From: Agrypnia vestita
Lineage: Eukaryota > Arthropoda > Insecta > Trichoptera > Phryganeidae
Assembly: GCA_016648135.1 (NCBI GenBank)
Contig: JADDOH010000133.1
Coordinates: forward strand, 558,001 to 622,000
Direction: 5' to 3'
DNA length: 64,000 nt
Position numbers and translations under genes: made by a program. Under the pieces are notes generated by a model that saw only the letters and a program-made list of their open reading frames with translations, was not told the DNA's origin and ran no database searches. Numbering within the stretch: the stretch's first letter is position 1; each line of letters begins with the position of its first letter. Positions 42,894 through 54,586 of this stretch are shown here, in pieces.

Positions 42894-43869
42894 GGTAGCT
42901 TCACGAGGTTATATTTATATTTAATAAAAATGAATTTCATATAAATTATTATGAATTCATAAACCTGTATTTACACGGCATACGTCTGGCTGCGGAGGCC
43001 AACTAAAAAGTATGGCGTTTTCCAGATAAGCAGACTAAATAAAGGAGCTGGGAAAACAAAATTGGGGAACGAATTGCAGCAATTCAACCCGAAACTCTGG
43101 GAAATGTCGGACGTAGTTTGGAAAAAAAGGTCAGTCATTTCAGAAAAACGGAATTGGGTTCATATTCAACATTACTTCAACAGCTCTAAATCCATTTTGC
43201 GTGCAACAAAATCTACGTAATCCGTATTAGTATTAAACAAACTAGACATTTTCTGAGTAAATTTTAACAATTTAAATTTTTTTATGTAAAACCGAATTCA
43301 CACAGTATCAACCTGGATAAAATGTACGGAGAATTTCGCCGCGCATGCGCACTGCGCGCGATTCTCACGTATATATAATCAAAATCGTTTTCATTCAATT
43401 TTTCGACATTGTAGTGCCATTTACTCAACGAATTGACCTATCCACAATCCAAGAAACATTACTCCAAATACATCACCTAGCCACCTTTTAATCTATCCTG
43501 CGGTATATAAAAGTAATTTTATCAAAACTTGATGTACGATGAGACGTACTAAACAATTTTGTCAACAATGCCTAAATGCAATATCCATTTAGAGTTGCCG
43601 TCAAATCCATTTAAACAAAAAAGTATTATTCGATGTCTAAGTAAATTACTTTTCATACTAAGGACATGGTTTAAAATCAGTAGATCAAAAAATCTGTGGC
43701 GGCGTTCTACATAATATTTTGTGTTTTAAAAAATCTACGCACTTAAATAATTTATTTAATCTCTTAGCAGATGACGTCACCCCTTCTTTTATCGAAATCT
43801 TATTAAATTCAAGAACACATTCATATTTGTGAATTTGTAATTTCTCAGAACAAAGTTCTGTGAAATTTT
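42894..43869. other. Unassigned sequence
   Basis: Nothing recognised. Confidence 0.5.
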
Positions 43870-44036
43870 TAAAACCAAATTAATTAATCAATTAGAAAGA
43901 CACACAGAAAAATCTAATCCACAAAAAAATATTTGGCTATATTTGATTTATTATCCCGGTAGTAGTAGCCAAATATTTTTTCGTGTATTAGATTTTTCTG
44001 TATGTCTTTCTAAATGAATAATTAATTTGGTTTTGA
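43870..44036. mobile_element. Foldback element, about 167 bp
   Basis: The left arm AAAACCAAATTAATTAATCA, AGAAAGACACACAGAAAAAT and AATATTTGGCT is matched by the right arm AGCCAAATATTTTTTCGTGT, ATTTTTCTGTATGTCTTTCT and ATTAATTTGGTTTTGAAAT. The arms are about 70 bp with a few mismatches and a short loop containing CCCGGTAGTAGT. Non-coding. Confidence 0.85.
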
Positions 44037-44389
44037 AATCTTATTGAACAACTGTTAAATACGTAACAATCAATATGACGTCTTGTTTTATTTTTGGCAG
44101 TTAAACGGATATTTCAAAGCTCTTTAGCGCATGATGGAAACGGCGTTGCGAACTTTAAAAAGTAGTGTTGGTCTTGAAATTCCAAAGAATTAAGCTATGA
44201 ATATATCACGACTTCAAATTGCACATTTCGACATTGCAAACAAATTTTCCCCTTTATAATTAAGATCACATAACATTTGCTTTAATACGCAATGACATGA
44301 AATTAAATTATATTCGAGTTTCCGTCTAAAATATGTAATCAATTTTATAACCTTTAAGATGTTATCTTTTACATCGGGAAATATGAAAG
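44037..44389. other. Unassigned AT-rich sequence
   Basis: Nothing recognised. Confidence 0.5.
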
Positions 44390-44720
44390 AATTAATTTTA
44401 ATGGTCGAACAAAAAAAATGAAGCCATCTCAGACGCCAGCCCATCTGGCGATCCGCCCGACATCTCCCGTATTCCACCGAAACCCAAACGACGCCGACGC
44501 CGGTCGTTAAACGTTCCAGCCGCGCGTAACAGATGGCGTTAGTGTGAGAGATGCAATTTTATACGCGTTAACTTTTCGTATGCACAATCATCCGGGACAC
44601 CATTTTCCTCGGGGTGGATAATAATTTATGTGAATATTCCGTTGATATATCATCTTCCGCGCTCGCTCACCGGCGCGGCGGGACGGTCCCCCGGCGCGCA
44701 GATGCCACTTCGTCAGAATA
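44390..44720. other. GC-richer unique island
   Basis: ACGACGCCGACGCCGGTCGT, CACCGGCGCGGCGGGACGGT and GATAATAATTTATGTG (about 44618, homeodomain/TTTATG-like). No repeat copies elsewhere in the window. Confidence 0.35.
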
Positions 44721-45205
44721 AAAGCTACCTACGTCTTGGTAGTTGATAAAATAAATACTTAATAGGAAGAATGCAGGGACTCAGGAAGGTGTGGAGTTGC
44801 CTATTTATTGACGACACTTATTTTATTTATTTATAAAATCCTTGATGAAAAAATTATTTTATATATGAGTATGTGGATCATTATTTTATTTACAATATTA
44901 CTTATCCAAATACACATATTTTTTTTTTTTTTGTGAATTGCTACTACTCAACTAGGCGCAGCCTGCGCTAGAAGTAGCTAATTGTATACGTGTTATTTGT
45001 TAAAGTTTGTCAACACTAATGTAGGACAAGTTTGTTTAAGTAATATATTGGTGGGCGGAAGAAAAAACAAAATTATTTGTATTAATTGTATATGTTCCAG
45101 ACAAATGTGTTAAAATTTTGATCATGTATATATTATCGAAATTTAACACTTTGTCTATAATATTATACATATATGCTACAGACAAATATGTACATTTTGA
45201 TAATA
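44721..45205. other. Unassigned AT-rich sequence
   Basis: An imperfect repeat of ATATGTTCCAGACAAATGTG and ATATGCTACAGACAAATATG (about 45090 and 45172) lies in otherwise anonymous DNA. Confidence 0.45.
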
Positions 45206-45540
45206 TACAGGGTTATTTGGAAGACATTAATAACATCACAGTAGTATTTATATTCCTGCCTTGATTATAAATCGAAAATGTTCATGCAACCACGACGTTA
45301 TATAGTTATGGAGATATGCGATATCAAAGTTTGCATTTTTTTTTCAATGTTTTTGACTTATTTTTTGTTAAACGTTGGACTATCATTACAATAACTTATA
45401 TCGAATATGAAAAATTCATTCCCTTTCACATAAGTCAAATAAAATAATAAAAACTTCGAATTCCAATTGGAAAATATTCCAACTGGAATTTTTGCAGGGT
45501 TTTATTTATTTTATTTAACTTGTATTGAAACTAATAAATT
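45206..45540. mobile_element. Family B element, left portion
   Basis: TACAGGGTTATTTGGAAGAC, ATTCCTGCCTTGATTATAAA, TAGTTATGGAGATATGCGAT and the central CCAATTGGAAAATATTCC hairpin. The copy ends where the microsatellite starts, so the right half has been lost or replaced. Confidence 0.8.
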
Positions 45541-45542
45541 TA

Positions 45543-45698
<156 letters not shown>

Positions 45699-45725
45699 GT
45701 CTCATAGCTAGTAGTGAAAACTAAA

Positions 45726-46130
45726 CCTGCCTTGATAATGAGTCGAAAATGTTCAAGCATCCATGATCTTATATAAATAGTTATGGAGATATGCAGTATC
45801 AAAGTATGTTTTTTTAATATTTCGAAACTAACTAACCATCACGCCGTTTCCCCGCAGGAGTAGGCAGACGATAGAACGACATATTATTGTATCTTGGCGC
45901 ACCACTTTTGATTCGGCTACATTCATACATCTTCTCATGCATGCTCTACGGTTGTTGAGGCTTTTAACAAGGCCATCCTCCAATATTTGTGGTATTTGTT
46001 CTCTTGCAGTATTTGATCTTTTGCAAGTATTTGATCTTTGCTTTCCAATATTTGTAGTATTCGATCTTTTGCAAAAAGCTTAACTATCATTACGGTATTT
46101 TATATCGATTACGAAAAATTCATTCGCGAT
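45726..46130. mobile_element. Family B element interrupted by a LINE 3' end
   Basis: The left arm CCTGCCTTGATAATGAGTCG to TATGGAGATATGCAGTATC (45726-45825) is followed by a lineage L1 LINE tail. It then resumes as AACTATCATTACGGTATTTT and ATCGATTACGAAAAATTCAT (46083-46125), the next part of family B. This shows the LINE tail inserted into an existing family B copy. Confidence 0.75.
45828..45990 (-). pseudogene. LINE lineage L1 3' UTR fragment
   Basis: AACTAACTAACCATCACGCC, GTTTCCCCGCAGGAGTAGGC, TTGGCGCACCACTTTTGATT and ACATTCATACATCTTCTCAT match 2706-2870 in order. On the minus strand it ends in the same GTTAGTTAG tail. No protein part remains. The downstream 45991-46080 contains degenerate GTATTTGATCTTTTGC repeats. 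Confidence 0.8.
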
Positions 46131-46989
46131 TTTTATATAAATAAAAAATTTAATTTATACGAATATATATATTTTTTTATATAAAACACAGCGTCATTTT
46201 TATAAAACTTCTATTCCGTATAGGTGAGAAATGAAAGATTTAAAGACGCTGTAATTTGATTCCAGCGAAACGTCGGGAATCCAATCTCCACAATCTAAAA
46301 GGTTCAAATAGAATATCCTAAATACGTCGAAACGACCGTAATATAAACTTTAAGCCTTTAAAAAGACTTTTTTTTTAAATTTCAGATTCCCCTTGTGGCA
46401 CCATTTTGTAAATTCAATAATAAACACTTTGTTTTAACCAGACTTAAATATTTATGTGTGGTTATTAATTATATGTGTTTGTATTTACTAATTATATAAA
46501 TGCACATACATTTTCCTTACTTGTAATTACTAATTAATAAATATATTGTGTTTTATGCCAATGCTTTTTTAAATTTTGATATTAATTTCTGCTGCAGCTC
46601 AATTGATATTTTTAATTGTGAGATGTTAAATATTACACATCACATGCGACTACTGTAAGGCTCGCTCGTTTTTTTATTTTAGTTCCGTAAGAGATTTGTT
46701 ATTAAAAACTGAGAAAAATGAAATGAGAAAATTGCCAACTAACACGGAAATTACAGCCAATGGTATTTTACTATTTCGACGGTGTACAACACACCATTTT
46801 GATTTTCAGATTACCAAAATAATGGGCGTCGTTCCGAATGTACCTACTGTTTTTTTTCAACAAAGAGTATTACATTTTTTTCTGAACTGACACAAAAAAG
46901 GCAAACGTCAAAGCAAATATGGAGACGAATCCGTGTAATCTTTTACCTAGCCGGCTGCGCGCGTGTCGTGGAAGACAAAAATCCGTCAG
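46131..46989. other. Unassigned AT-rich sequence with one shared block
   Basis: About 46406-46540 (TTCAATAATAAACACTTTGT, then ATGCACATACATTTTCCTTA and CTTGTAATTACTAATTAATA) resembles 52450-52510, so an unclassified dispersed repeat is likely. The rest is anonymous. Confidence 0.45.
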
Positions 46990-47400
46990 TTTTATTATAA
47001 AAATATATCCGAGGAGGCGTCTTTTTCGTTTCCCCAACATTTATCTGATATTATGAGCGATCCATCAAAACTTGCCGTACAAAATTGTTCGCCGAATATT
47101 TCATAATACGAAAACATGTCGCGAAATCGCAACACCGCGACAAAAACGAATTGCCGTCGGTGTATTCTCCGCGCGACATCGGGGCACATTGTAACGGCGA
47201 CACGTGACGCAGGTGACAACTCGAAATCCCTCAAGAAATTTTTAATATGGCCCCGCATCCAGGCGCCGTAAAACAAACGACAATGCCTTCGTCCTCGCGC
47301 CCGTTCCCTCCTTCAGGATACTTTTAACAAATGACTCCGAGCGACGCAAGGCCGGGCGAAAAAACAACGCTAACAAGGACAGAGTAACTTTTTCACTAAA
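46990..47400. other. GC-balanced unique segment, possible regulatory DNA
   Basis: CpG-containing unique sequence (GACAAAAACGAATTGCCGTC, CCGCGCGACATCGGGGCACA, TTTTTAATATGGCCCCGC, GTAACGGCGACACGTGACGC). The minus frame 46995-47276 is open for 93 codons but has no recognised domain. The E-box CACGTG-like ACACGTGAC lies at about 47200. Confidence 0.35.
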
Positions 47401-47432
47401 GACATGTGTGTTCGCATAAACGATAATTGATG

Positions 47433-47690
47433 GTTCAGAATATTTTGAGTACGTTCAAATTTTTCAAGAACACTTTACTGGATTTTATCCCCAGGGGACA
47501 TCTTTCATCAAGATGTATTATAGGGAAAAGTGGGTATGGAAGTCTTTTTGGGTGTTTATAGGGCTTTCGACCTATCGTACGGCTGGCTTGATTGATCACT
47601 ATACACAATGTAACGTTCACAATTCCACCCGAGATAGACAATCCAATCTATCAAATTTTTGGATTGGACATGTTCAGGAATATTATTTTT
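47433..47690 (+). repeat. Family A repeat with long-subtype terminus
   Basis: GGTTCAGAATATTTTGAGTA and AACACTTTACTGGATTTTAT match the terminal piece seen at 9940. Then AAAAGTGGGTATGGAAGTCT, GTACGGCTGGCTTGATTGAT and CACAATGTAACGTTCACAAT follow the family core. The two parts are directly joined at about 47500. Confidence 0.75.
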
Positions 47691-47835
47691 CAGTCATATA
47701 AAGACATGTATCGGAATTATTACCAACGTCTATCGAAAATCTATATATTAGATAAAAAGAAAAAAAAACACTGAAAACCCACATCTCCTTCGCAATCATT
47801 GTCAAATATTCAATATTTGTGTTGTAAACATAATA
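47691..47835. other. Unassigned AT-rich spacer
   Basis: Nothing recognised. Confidence 0.4.
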
Positions 47836-48250
47836 CTAGCTGTGCCCGCGGCTGCGCACGCGTTGATTTTTAGTAATTAAAATTTTATCATATTTTATCA
47901 ATATGTGTACTAACCTTAATTAACATATAGATGCACGTCGTCGCGGACTTTTTTATACTGTTTGGGTTCTACAACTTCTCTGTAGAACGTATTTAAATAT
48001 CTCTCACCGTTAAGGTAGCGTTCGTAAAAAACGCAACGCTCGTCCATTTTTTCGTCGACTTATGTTGTAAAATAAGGCCACCACGAGAACCCCTTTTATT
48101 TTAACGGGATTATATATAGCCTATGTCCACCCTGAAGGTTCACTCTAAATATTGGTGAAAGAATTTTTGAAATCGGGTGAGCAGTTTCGGAGATTACCTC
48201 CTACATCCAAACTTACAAACTTTACCTCTTTATATATTAGTATAGATAGA
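47836..48250 (+). repeat. CTAGCTG...GCCCGCG arthropod repeat (LINE/SINE 3' region type)
   Basis: CTAGCTGTGCCCGCGGCTGC at the start, ATATATAGCCTATGTCCACC and GAAATCGGGTGAGCAGTTTC in the middle, and TTATATATTAGTATAGATAG at the end. This order is the familiar signature of a very abundant repeat in insect, especially lepidopteran, intergenic DNA. It is usually interpreted as the 3' region of non-LTR elements and their SINE-like derivatives. It is the best taxonomic clue in the window. Non-coding here. Confidence 0.75.
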
Positions 48251-48780
48251 TTTTATTTTAACCTAGTCAAAAATCGTGTGAGGTGTCCGTCATTCCTCAA
48301 AGAAAACGACTACCTGATTCATATTTTTAGATATCCCTCGTTGAAGAACGGCGAGTTCTACCCCGCTGACTTCGAATGGGGGAATATGTATATTCTTGAT
48401 TGTATGTACACTTGTACAGACTAATACGCGGAATACTGGAATACTTTCGGAGAATATTGGTCCCTGAGTTTCTCATCATTTCTGAAGGTTATTTCATTCT
48501 TCACTACGCAGAACCATTCTACCCACGCTCGAGCCTATTGTAGGACCAATTTCATTATTGAACCGCCTCTCTTCAGATATTGACATATCCCACGCGAGCG
48601 AAAATCAGCTAAAAGTCAAACACAAGATTCTAATACAAGTTCAACCCTTGGCGAAGTCTTATTTCTCTACTGATATGGTAATAGGGTTAAATTAATTATT
48701 ATTAACAAGAACACTGTACTACTGATGTCTAAGTTACTATGTTTATTTAGAAATTTTTTATTTTATTTTTCAGACATTCA
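48251..48780. other. Unassigned sequence
   Basis: Nothing recognised. Confidence 0.5.
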
Positions 48781-48912
48781 CCTTTTTTTCTGTCAAGTAA
48801 ACTACATTTTTTAAATAAAATAATTAGCACTTATATTAAATACGCTTAAATTTCGTTGTAAAAATTCAACATGTTTCGGGAGCGGTGCTCCCTTCTACGG
48901 AACAATTAATAT
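48781..48912 (-). mobile_element. Penelope-like element 3' end fragment
   Basis: The minus strand reads GGGAGCACCGCTCCCGAAAC then ATGTTGAATTTTTACAACG. The GAAACATGTTGAATTTTT word is identical to the 3' end of the Penelope-like element at 57584-57600. Only the terminus survives, with no GIY-YIG or polymerase sequence upstream. Confidence 0.6.
48866..48905 (-). ncRNA. Degenerate hammerhead-like motif
   Basis: On the minus strand: CCGTAGA (in place of CTGANGA, 48900-48894), one A, a perfect GGGAGC/GCTCCC stem with a 3-base loop, then GAAA (48877-48874) and CATGTT. TTC before the core pairs with GAA after the predicted cut. The core substitutions should inactivate it. Its value is as a second instance of the 57561 arrangement. 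Confidence 0.4.
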
Positions 48913-48999
48913 ACTAAAATTAATATACAAGTATAGACAGATTAGTCTTAGAAGGGGCGTGGTTACAAAATTAAGTACCTACAAAGTAATTATAATTTT

Positions 49000-49420
49000 T
49001 TAAATTTATTTATTAAATCCCAAGAGAAAATATACAAGACATACTATATATTACATAAGTACATTAAATCCTGTAAAGGTATATACATATACCTGTACAT
49101 AGATAGGTTCGGGAGATGAAAAGTTAGACATGTGTAATAATGAAACACACAACTAAAACTCAAAAAAACAATATAAATTAGTATAGTGACTAATATTAAT
49201 ACCCAGTTTTCAAAATAGTGACTCGAAAGATAGTAGTATAATGATTACAATATACATTTATAAGGATATCAGATGTTCTTGTGTTTCGATTATCCATCGG
49301 GTAATATTGAAGTATCTTCTGTGTATAGTTTTCTGGGATATTGTGCCGTGTATATGTGACCTCTCTGGCCAACGTTTCGGATCCCATTGCAGGGTCCATC
49401 ATCAGGGCTGATGTTGAATA
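49000..49420 (-). mobile_element. Retroelement 3' region with hammerhead-like motif, unclassified
   Basis: On the minus strand it starts near CAACATCAGCCCTGATGATG, runs through CCAGAGAGGTCACATATACA and ends in GGGATTTAATAAATAAATTT followed by A-rich DNA (about 49000-49020). This is consistent with a short retroposed unit with an A-rich tail. The minus frame 49196-49402 is too short to identify. It could be a Penelope-type or retrozyme-like terminus. Confidence 0.45.
49369..49410 (-). ncRNA. Hammerhead-like motif
   Basis: Minus strand: GCC, CTGATGA (49405-49399), one T, stem GGACCC/GGGATCC (one bulged A, 6-base loop), GAAA (49378-49375), CGTT, GGC. GCC pairs with GGC as helix I, and ACGT is a self-complementary helix III followed by T, a permitted cleavage base. 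All core bases are present. The only departure is the extra base before stem II, as in the motifs at 35800 and 57561. Confidence 0.5.
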
Positions 49421-49557
49421 TTGAAGTATTTAGTAGCTGTATATAAGGGACTTTTACAGTACATTGTTTTAGTAATTTTAATTGTAGTCATTTATTTTAA
49501 TTAAGTAGTAATTGAAATAGATTTTTTTTTTTAAATAAAATATTCTTTCTATTTTCA
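49421..49557. other. Unassigned spacer
   Basis: Nothing recognised. Confidence 0.4.
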
Positions 49558-49664
49558 AACTAAGCTAAACGCTTGTGCTATGACAATAAGACTAACTTGC
49601 TAGTCTGGATAGATAGATAGATAGAATAAGAGATTATAACCCGCGACCTTTGGATCACGAGACT
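49558..49664 (-). repeat. tRNA-derived SINE (family D) with GATA expansion
   Basis: AACTAAGCTAAACGCTTGTG and CAATAAGACTAACTTGC form the body. A (GATA)n run (about 49608-49624) interrupts it. CCGCGACCTTTGGATCACGA is the remnant of the tRNA-like head. It matches 59872-60001 closely, with the B-box part deleted around the microsatellite. Confidence 0.75.
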
Positions 49665-51426
49665 TTAATTAAACAGGGATATTTATTATAAGTTTATTTG
49701 ATTAAGTTTATCGTTTATAATACTGAAGTTTGTATTAATACTTTGCCTAATTTCTTATATATCTAGATTATCCAAGTGAAAACCTCTCGTATTACTATAT
49801 TGAAATCGAAAGAATGACAAGTTTTTTAAACCTATACAGTAGAAAATATTTTAAATTGTGTATAATATTAGATATACGGTTTCCCTACACCAGGCTTGGC
49901 CTAAGTAGAAAATCGTCATTATATCTTCCTGTAAAAAAAATCGTTAAATATTAATAAATTTAAAATATAGTATTCGGAATACTGAAGTAAACACGATACT
50001 ATATGCCCTTTAAAACAATATTAAAGTTAGTTCACGCCTTCTTTTTTTACAATTCTTTCTACATATTCTAACGCGCCTATTCTACTACCACAGGTGCAAG
50101 CATTAGCCCCTTTTATACTTTTACTAGCTACCTTTTTGTAAGTAGGTACATCATCAGTGTTGCATAATAGTACAGGAAGAGTAAAAAATTCTAAGAAAAA
50201 ACTCTCTATAATTGTACCACAATTTAAAAAAGGGGATATTTATTTGGCGCGGGCACTTTATCGACAGCGCCTCCGTATTCCAGAGTAAATAAAATTCGCT
50301 ATAATAATTTATACACTTAATATAATTGTACATATCATTTTATTTTGAATTTGGGGCGATGTTGTCTGCATTTCAGTTCAGTCGATCGGGTGCATTAGAT
50401 CGCTTCAGGTAGTAGCGCCTGGGCAATTTGTGTTTATATCTGAAAGGTACAAGAATTACATCGTGTTCATACGAGCCGACATTTCCGATGAGGGGGATTT
50501 CTTGAAATTGATGGGTGCTTTAGTGGTGGTTTATGGAAGTGACCCCTTGTCTGATAACGGCCCAGAAAAAAAAAGAAGAATTTTCGACTCTTGCATGTCC
50601 ATTCCGTTCATATGTAACAATTCAATATTTACGAGTATTAATGATAAAAAAAAAATAGTTTGGGTAAATTATTTGTCGTATGATAGTCCTAGGACAAATA
50701 ACAGTTCACTTATTAAACATTAAAAATCGTTCATTTGTGCTTTCGCTATCTTGTATTTTTTTTTGACTTACCTACGATAATTTTCTACAGGATATACGAT
50801 GTGTGTGCGTATTCAATATAAGTAAAATATAAATTATCAGGAAATATTGTTAAATAATGGCGCGAATAAAATATATGAAATTCAGATTTACCACTAAAAC
50901 GAAATGACGTCATTATTTATAGAGCTTCAAAGCGTCTGGCGGAAGAAACGATAAGCGAAAAACGTCTGGCAATCATTCAATCTGGCAATCATTAATATGA
51001 GTATGCTGTATCGTTAAATATAATTAAAAATCAGGTTTGTTATTATCGTTTAACATAACTCATTATTGTGTACTTGTATTACCAGTTATCTGCCAAAATC
51101 CCCCAAGCTCAAATGTCATAATATCCGAACCTTCTCACCTACCATAGTGCACATCTACAGAAAATGTTTCAGATTTGATACTGGATATAACGCAGGTGCG
51201 TGCGGTGAGAATGAGAAGAAACCGAAATAAGAGATGTAAGTCGTCTTAATATTCCTATCACAATAATTAACATATATTATTCAGATTTTAGTATTTCATA
51301 ATATTCTGCCAGATAAATATTTAAAATCGTTTTTTTTTCAAATATATTTTTAAATAAAACTCGTGCTTCCTGTTCTCACTGGACGCGCCCGGTATAACGT
51401 AAGTCTGGCAGTCGCTGGCTCTTAGG
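49665..51426. other. Unassigned sequence
   Basis: A 97-codon plus frame at 50430-50723 has no motif I recognise, and 50030-50300 is anonymous. No shared repeats noticed. Confidence 0.45.
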
Positions 51427-51518
51427 CCCGAATTCAGAGTCAATACTTAGATGATTTAAAGGTTAAGGTACGTCTTATAAGTGTTATGTGACTATTATTG
51501 ACTCTGGATTCGGGACTT
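51427..51518. mobile_element. Small inverted-repeat element, about 92 bp
   Basis: CCCGAATTCAGAGTCAATA on the left and TATTGACTCTGGATTCGGG on the right are inverted repeats with one or two mismatches. They flank about 55 bp. Too small to code. Probably a short MITE or a snap-back. Confidence 0.7.
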
Positions 51519-51699
51519 GGTCTATTAGAGTATATTTAGTTTAAATAGACATTTATCTTAAATAACTACTCAATAGAATCATCAAAGAATACAAAATCGA
51601 TGAATAATTCGTACGATGGCAAAGTTTAGTCGTATCCGTAATAAAAATACGTACGAAGTATCAAGGCGATGTTTTTATATTTAGTTGGCAACAATATTA
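51519..51699. other. Unassigned sequence
   Basis: Nothing recognised. Confidence 0.4.
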
Positions 51700-52020
51700 A
51701 ACGTACGCGGCGGAGTTTAGCTCACGGAGACTCGGGAAGCTCCGGGCTTTGAGACGGGCGCAAGTTCCCCGCGCCCGCGCACGCGAGGAACTTTTAAAAA
51801 CTTCCCGCAAGTATGTGGAGCACATTCTCACCCGCGCGGCCATCGTAATTTACTGGCGATAAATAAAAAGTCTTCGTCGCACCTTAATCCCGCGGCCGGC
51901 ACCTTTCTCCCTCTAAACCCGCTCACTTTACACGAGTTTAAGCGGAAGAACGACACCGGTCATAATAGTTTCGCCAGCTTCGTTTGAAATGGTGATTTAT
52001 CGATGTGTAACATCTTTCCT
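51700..52020. other. GC-rich unique island
   Basis: CGTACGCGGCGGAGTTTAGC, CCGCGCCCGCGCACGCGAGG, GGCCATCGTAATTTACTGGC, GCGATAAATAAAAAG and CGCGGCCGGCACCTTTCTCC. GC-rich segments alternate with GATAA and AATTTA words, as in the islands at 16250 and 29150. No repeats or credible frames. Confidence 0.38.
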
Positions 52021-53699
52021 CTCGCTTTCCTGCAATCTGTGACAGTGATTTCGTGAAAATGGACGGAAATCAATGTCCGGCAAGTGCCATCACAGCGAAG
52101 ACGCACACTTCCAAAATTCAACGCTTCTGATTTTGTATATATGTTGCGCGTCTGGTGTCAAGGGTATGGATGTTGTAACTTTGATATATTTTGGCTTATA
52201 TCTTCGAAACTATTCAATACTTAATTTTTTTTACATTAATGTAAACAATAACTACCCTTGATGATTTACATTCTCAAATTTTATGTAATTTATGTGATTA
52301 TTTTTAAATATTTATTCAAAGTTTTCATGCGATATTTATGGTGGTACAGTAACGCCATCTATGAAAATAAATAAAAACATATAATTGACCAAACACATTT
52401 CTAAACAAAATGCGTGTGTAGATATACGGTACGTACCTAGTGCGACAAAATTCAATAATAAATAAATGCAAATACATTTTCTTTACTTGTATTTACTAAT
52501 TAATACAATCAATCGCGCGGCACTACTAGTCGAGCTTACAACACGCGCGTCGAAATAGTGGAGCCCTTTTTTCTACGCCAGTACGGCGAAGTTGATTTTA
52601 TGTTCGTAATTATATTTTATTATTATTTTTTCGCAACTTTAACAATTTCTGTGTCTGTGACGAAGTGAAAGAAGAAGAAGAATTAACTTTCTTCCTGAAA
52701 ACAGAAAGTTTGCAAGTATTCTTTCTACTCTGTCACATTAAAAAAAAATTAAGGGCTGAGCGATGATAATGATATTGAAATGTTTTTGTTCACTTCATCG
52801 TGCTCAGTGTGGACTGGCACATTGTCTCGTCAAGACAGTATTGATAGTATTGTCAACTGCATGCAAACAAGCACCCAACTGTAGAAAACAGGTTTCAAAT
52901 GTAATTTATTTTTTCATACATGCGAACATACATAACTTATTTTATCTGCTATTTGATAAGTTAATATTTACTTGTTTTTATGCCTACATTTTTACGTATA
53001 TCTACGATATATGGGACATTAATTAATTTTATATAGTATTTTGTCTTCATTTTGTTGTAACGCTTCTTATTTCGGCACGCCTAGTGAAATAAATGGTTTA
53101 TTTTCTTACATGTATTTATGTTCAGAATAAATAAATGAAAATAAATAAATAAATTCTTGTAAGTAAAATTTATGCGCTGATTTTTTATTGGCTATTTCTA
53201 AAAGACGGTGAGAAATTCATAAAAAATGAATATTTCTGAAGCAGCTCGAATGTTATTTGAGCTAGATGCTTTCGGAATGTCATTTTCCACAAAAATAAAA
53301 CATTTTAGTAGAATACACGACGCAGTTCCTTTGGAAAACTCTTCTGCTTTCGAGAAATTTGATATATTGGGAAAAAACCTTCAGTGGCCGTTTTGAAGAC
53401 TATTTAATGTGGTCATCATAACGCCATATAATGTACGCGACGTCACATTCGCTCGGTGTCCGAGTCTGTTTTTGACGGATCGCATATTGTATAATATCAT
53501 ACACCTTGACGCAAACCGCAAGCGTGGCGTGTGTTGTCACACCTGCCCAGTGCCGAATCGTTTTCCATTTGGACATTCAACAAAAACATCGTATAGGTTA
53601 TATTCGAAATACAACTGAAAACAATTGTATTTCGATTATAACCTCCACGATGTCTGGGTGTTCTTAAAAAAGACCGTTTGTTTAATATTTCTACTATTG
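52021..53699. other. Unassigned AT-rich sequence
   Basis: 52450-52510 shares a block with 46406-46540. Otherwise nothing is recognised, and the short frames are chance. Confidence 0.45.
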
Positions 53700-53885
53700 T
53701 TGTCACACCTGTAAAGTGTTTAATATTTCTACTATTGTTGTCACACCTATAAAGTGATCACTTAAGCCAGTCTACAATAGGTCCTAAGTCCCATGAACAC
53801 CTAAAAAGACTTCCATACCTACTTTCCCACATAAAAAAATGACTTCATCTCTATGAGACATCTATAAAACATATCTTGATTAAAA
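53700..53885 (-). repeat. Family A repeat
   Basis: AAGTGATCACTTAAGCCAGT, AAAAGACTTCCATACCTACT and ATCTCTATGAGACATCTATA followed by CTTGATTAAAAATA. A short direct repeat (GTTTAATATTTCTACTATTG, 53679-53698 and 53717-53736) precedes the copy. Confidence 0.8.
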
Positions 53886-53999
53886 ATATTACAATTTTCT
53901 GAATAGATCAGTGTACCCAAAAGTATTTAGAGCGTCTCAATATCCATCGATAGTTAAAATATCGAATTGAGATTTTACATCGTAACGCGAGAACATTAC
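53886..53999. other. Unassigned spacer
   Basis: Nothing recognised. Confidence 0.4.
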
Positions 54000-54490
54000 A
54001 GTGTCTAAAGTGGAGTGCGAAGGGGTGTCGTCCAACCCACCCCCGAGCCACCGACACCGAAACAGAAACAACAAGCGGGCGATATCGTGAGCCCGAAGTT
54101 GTACGGTTATCCCCTCAGAATCAATACTTGTAACTTGTCGGATCGTAGGTTATACTCATCCTTATTTTCCGCCAATCATCCCCCTACCCCGCGCCCCGCC
54201 CGCCGGGGAAGGGTAATAGTTTCTGATAGATACCCCGTCTCGCCCGTACAAACGGCCGGTTTTATTGCCACCCCCGGTAGATTATACGAAACAAAGGGAA
54301 GAAGATGTATTTTTTGCGCCTCGTGTCCGACTGCGCTGATTTTTTGAGCGAATTTCCCAGACCCCGAAGAACATTAATTTAAACTGCGTCAAATAAAGTA
54401 GGGGCATTTTAATGTCGACATTCTGGGGAATTTCCGGGAATTTTGATGAAACTGTGCCCTCCACACTAACGCAGTACGGAATTTAACCAG
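54000..54490. other. GC-richer unique island
   Basis: CAACCCACCCCCGAGCCACC, CCCCGCGCCCCGCCCGCCGG and AAACGGCCGGTTTTATTGCC (TTTTATTG, Caudal/Abd-B-like, about 54258). The 110-codon plus frame 54015-54347 is proline-rich low complexity and not recognised as a protein. Confidence 0.35.
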
Positions 54491-54586
54491 CCGTTTAAAC
54501 GTTGTCTATGCATTTTGAATGGAGCTCAAAGGGAACCACTATAATTTCCCGAGGGCAGCGGTACAGATTGACAAACATATAGCGTA

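Noticed and set aside
54015..54347. 110-codon proline-rich frame
   Set aside because: Composition follows the GC-rich island, and no relative or motif is seen.
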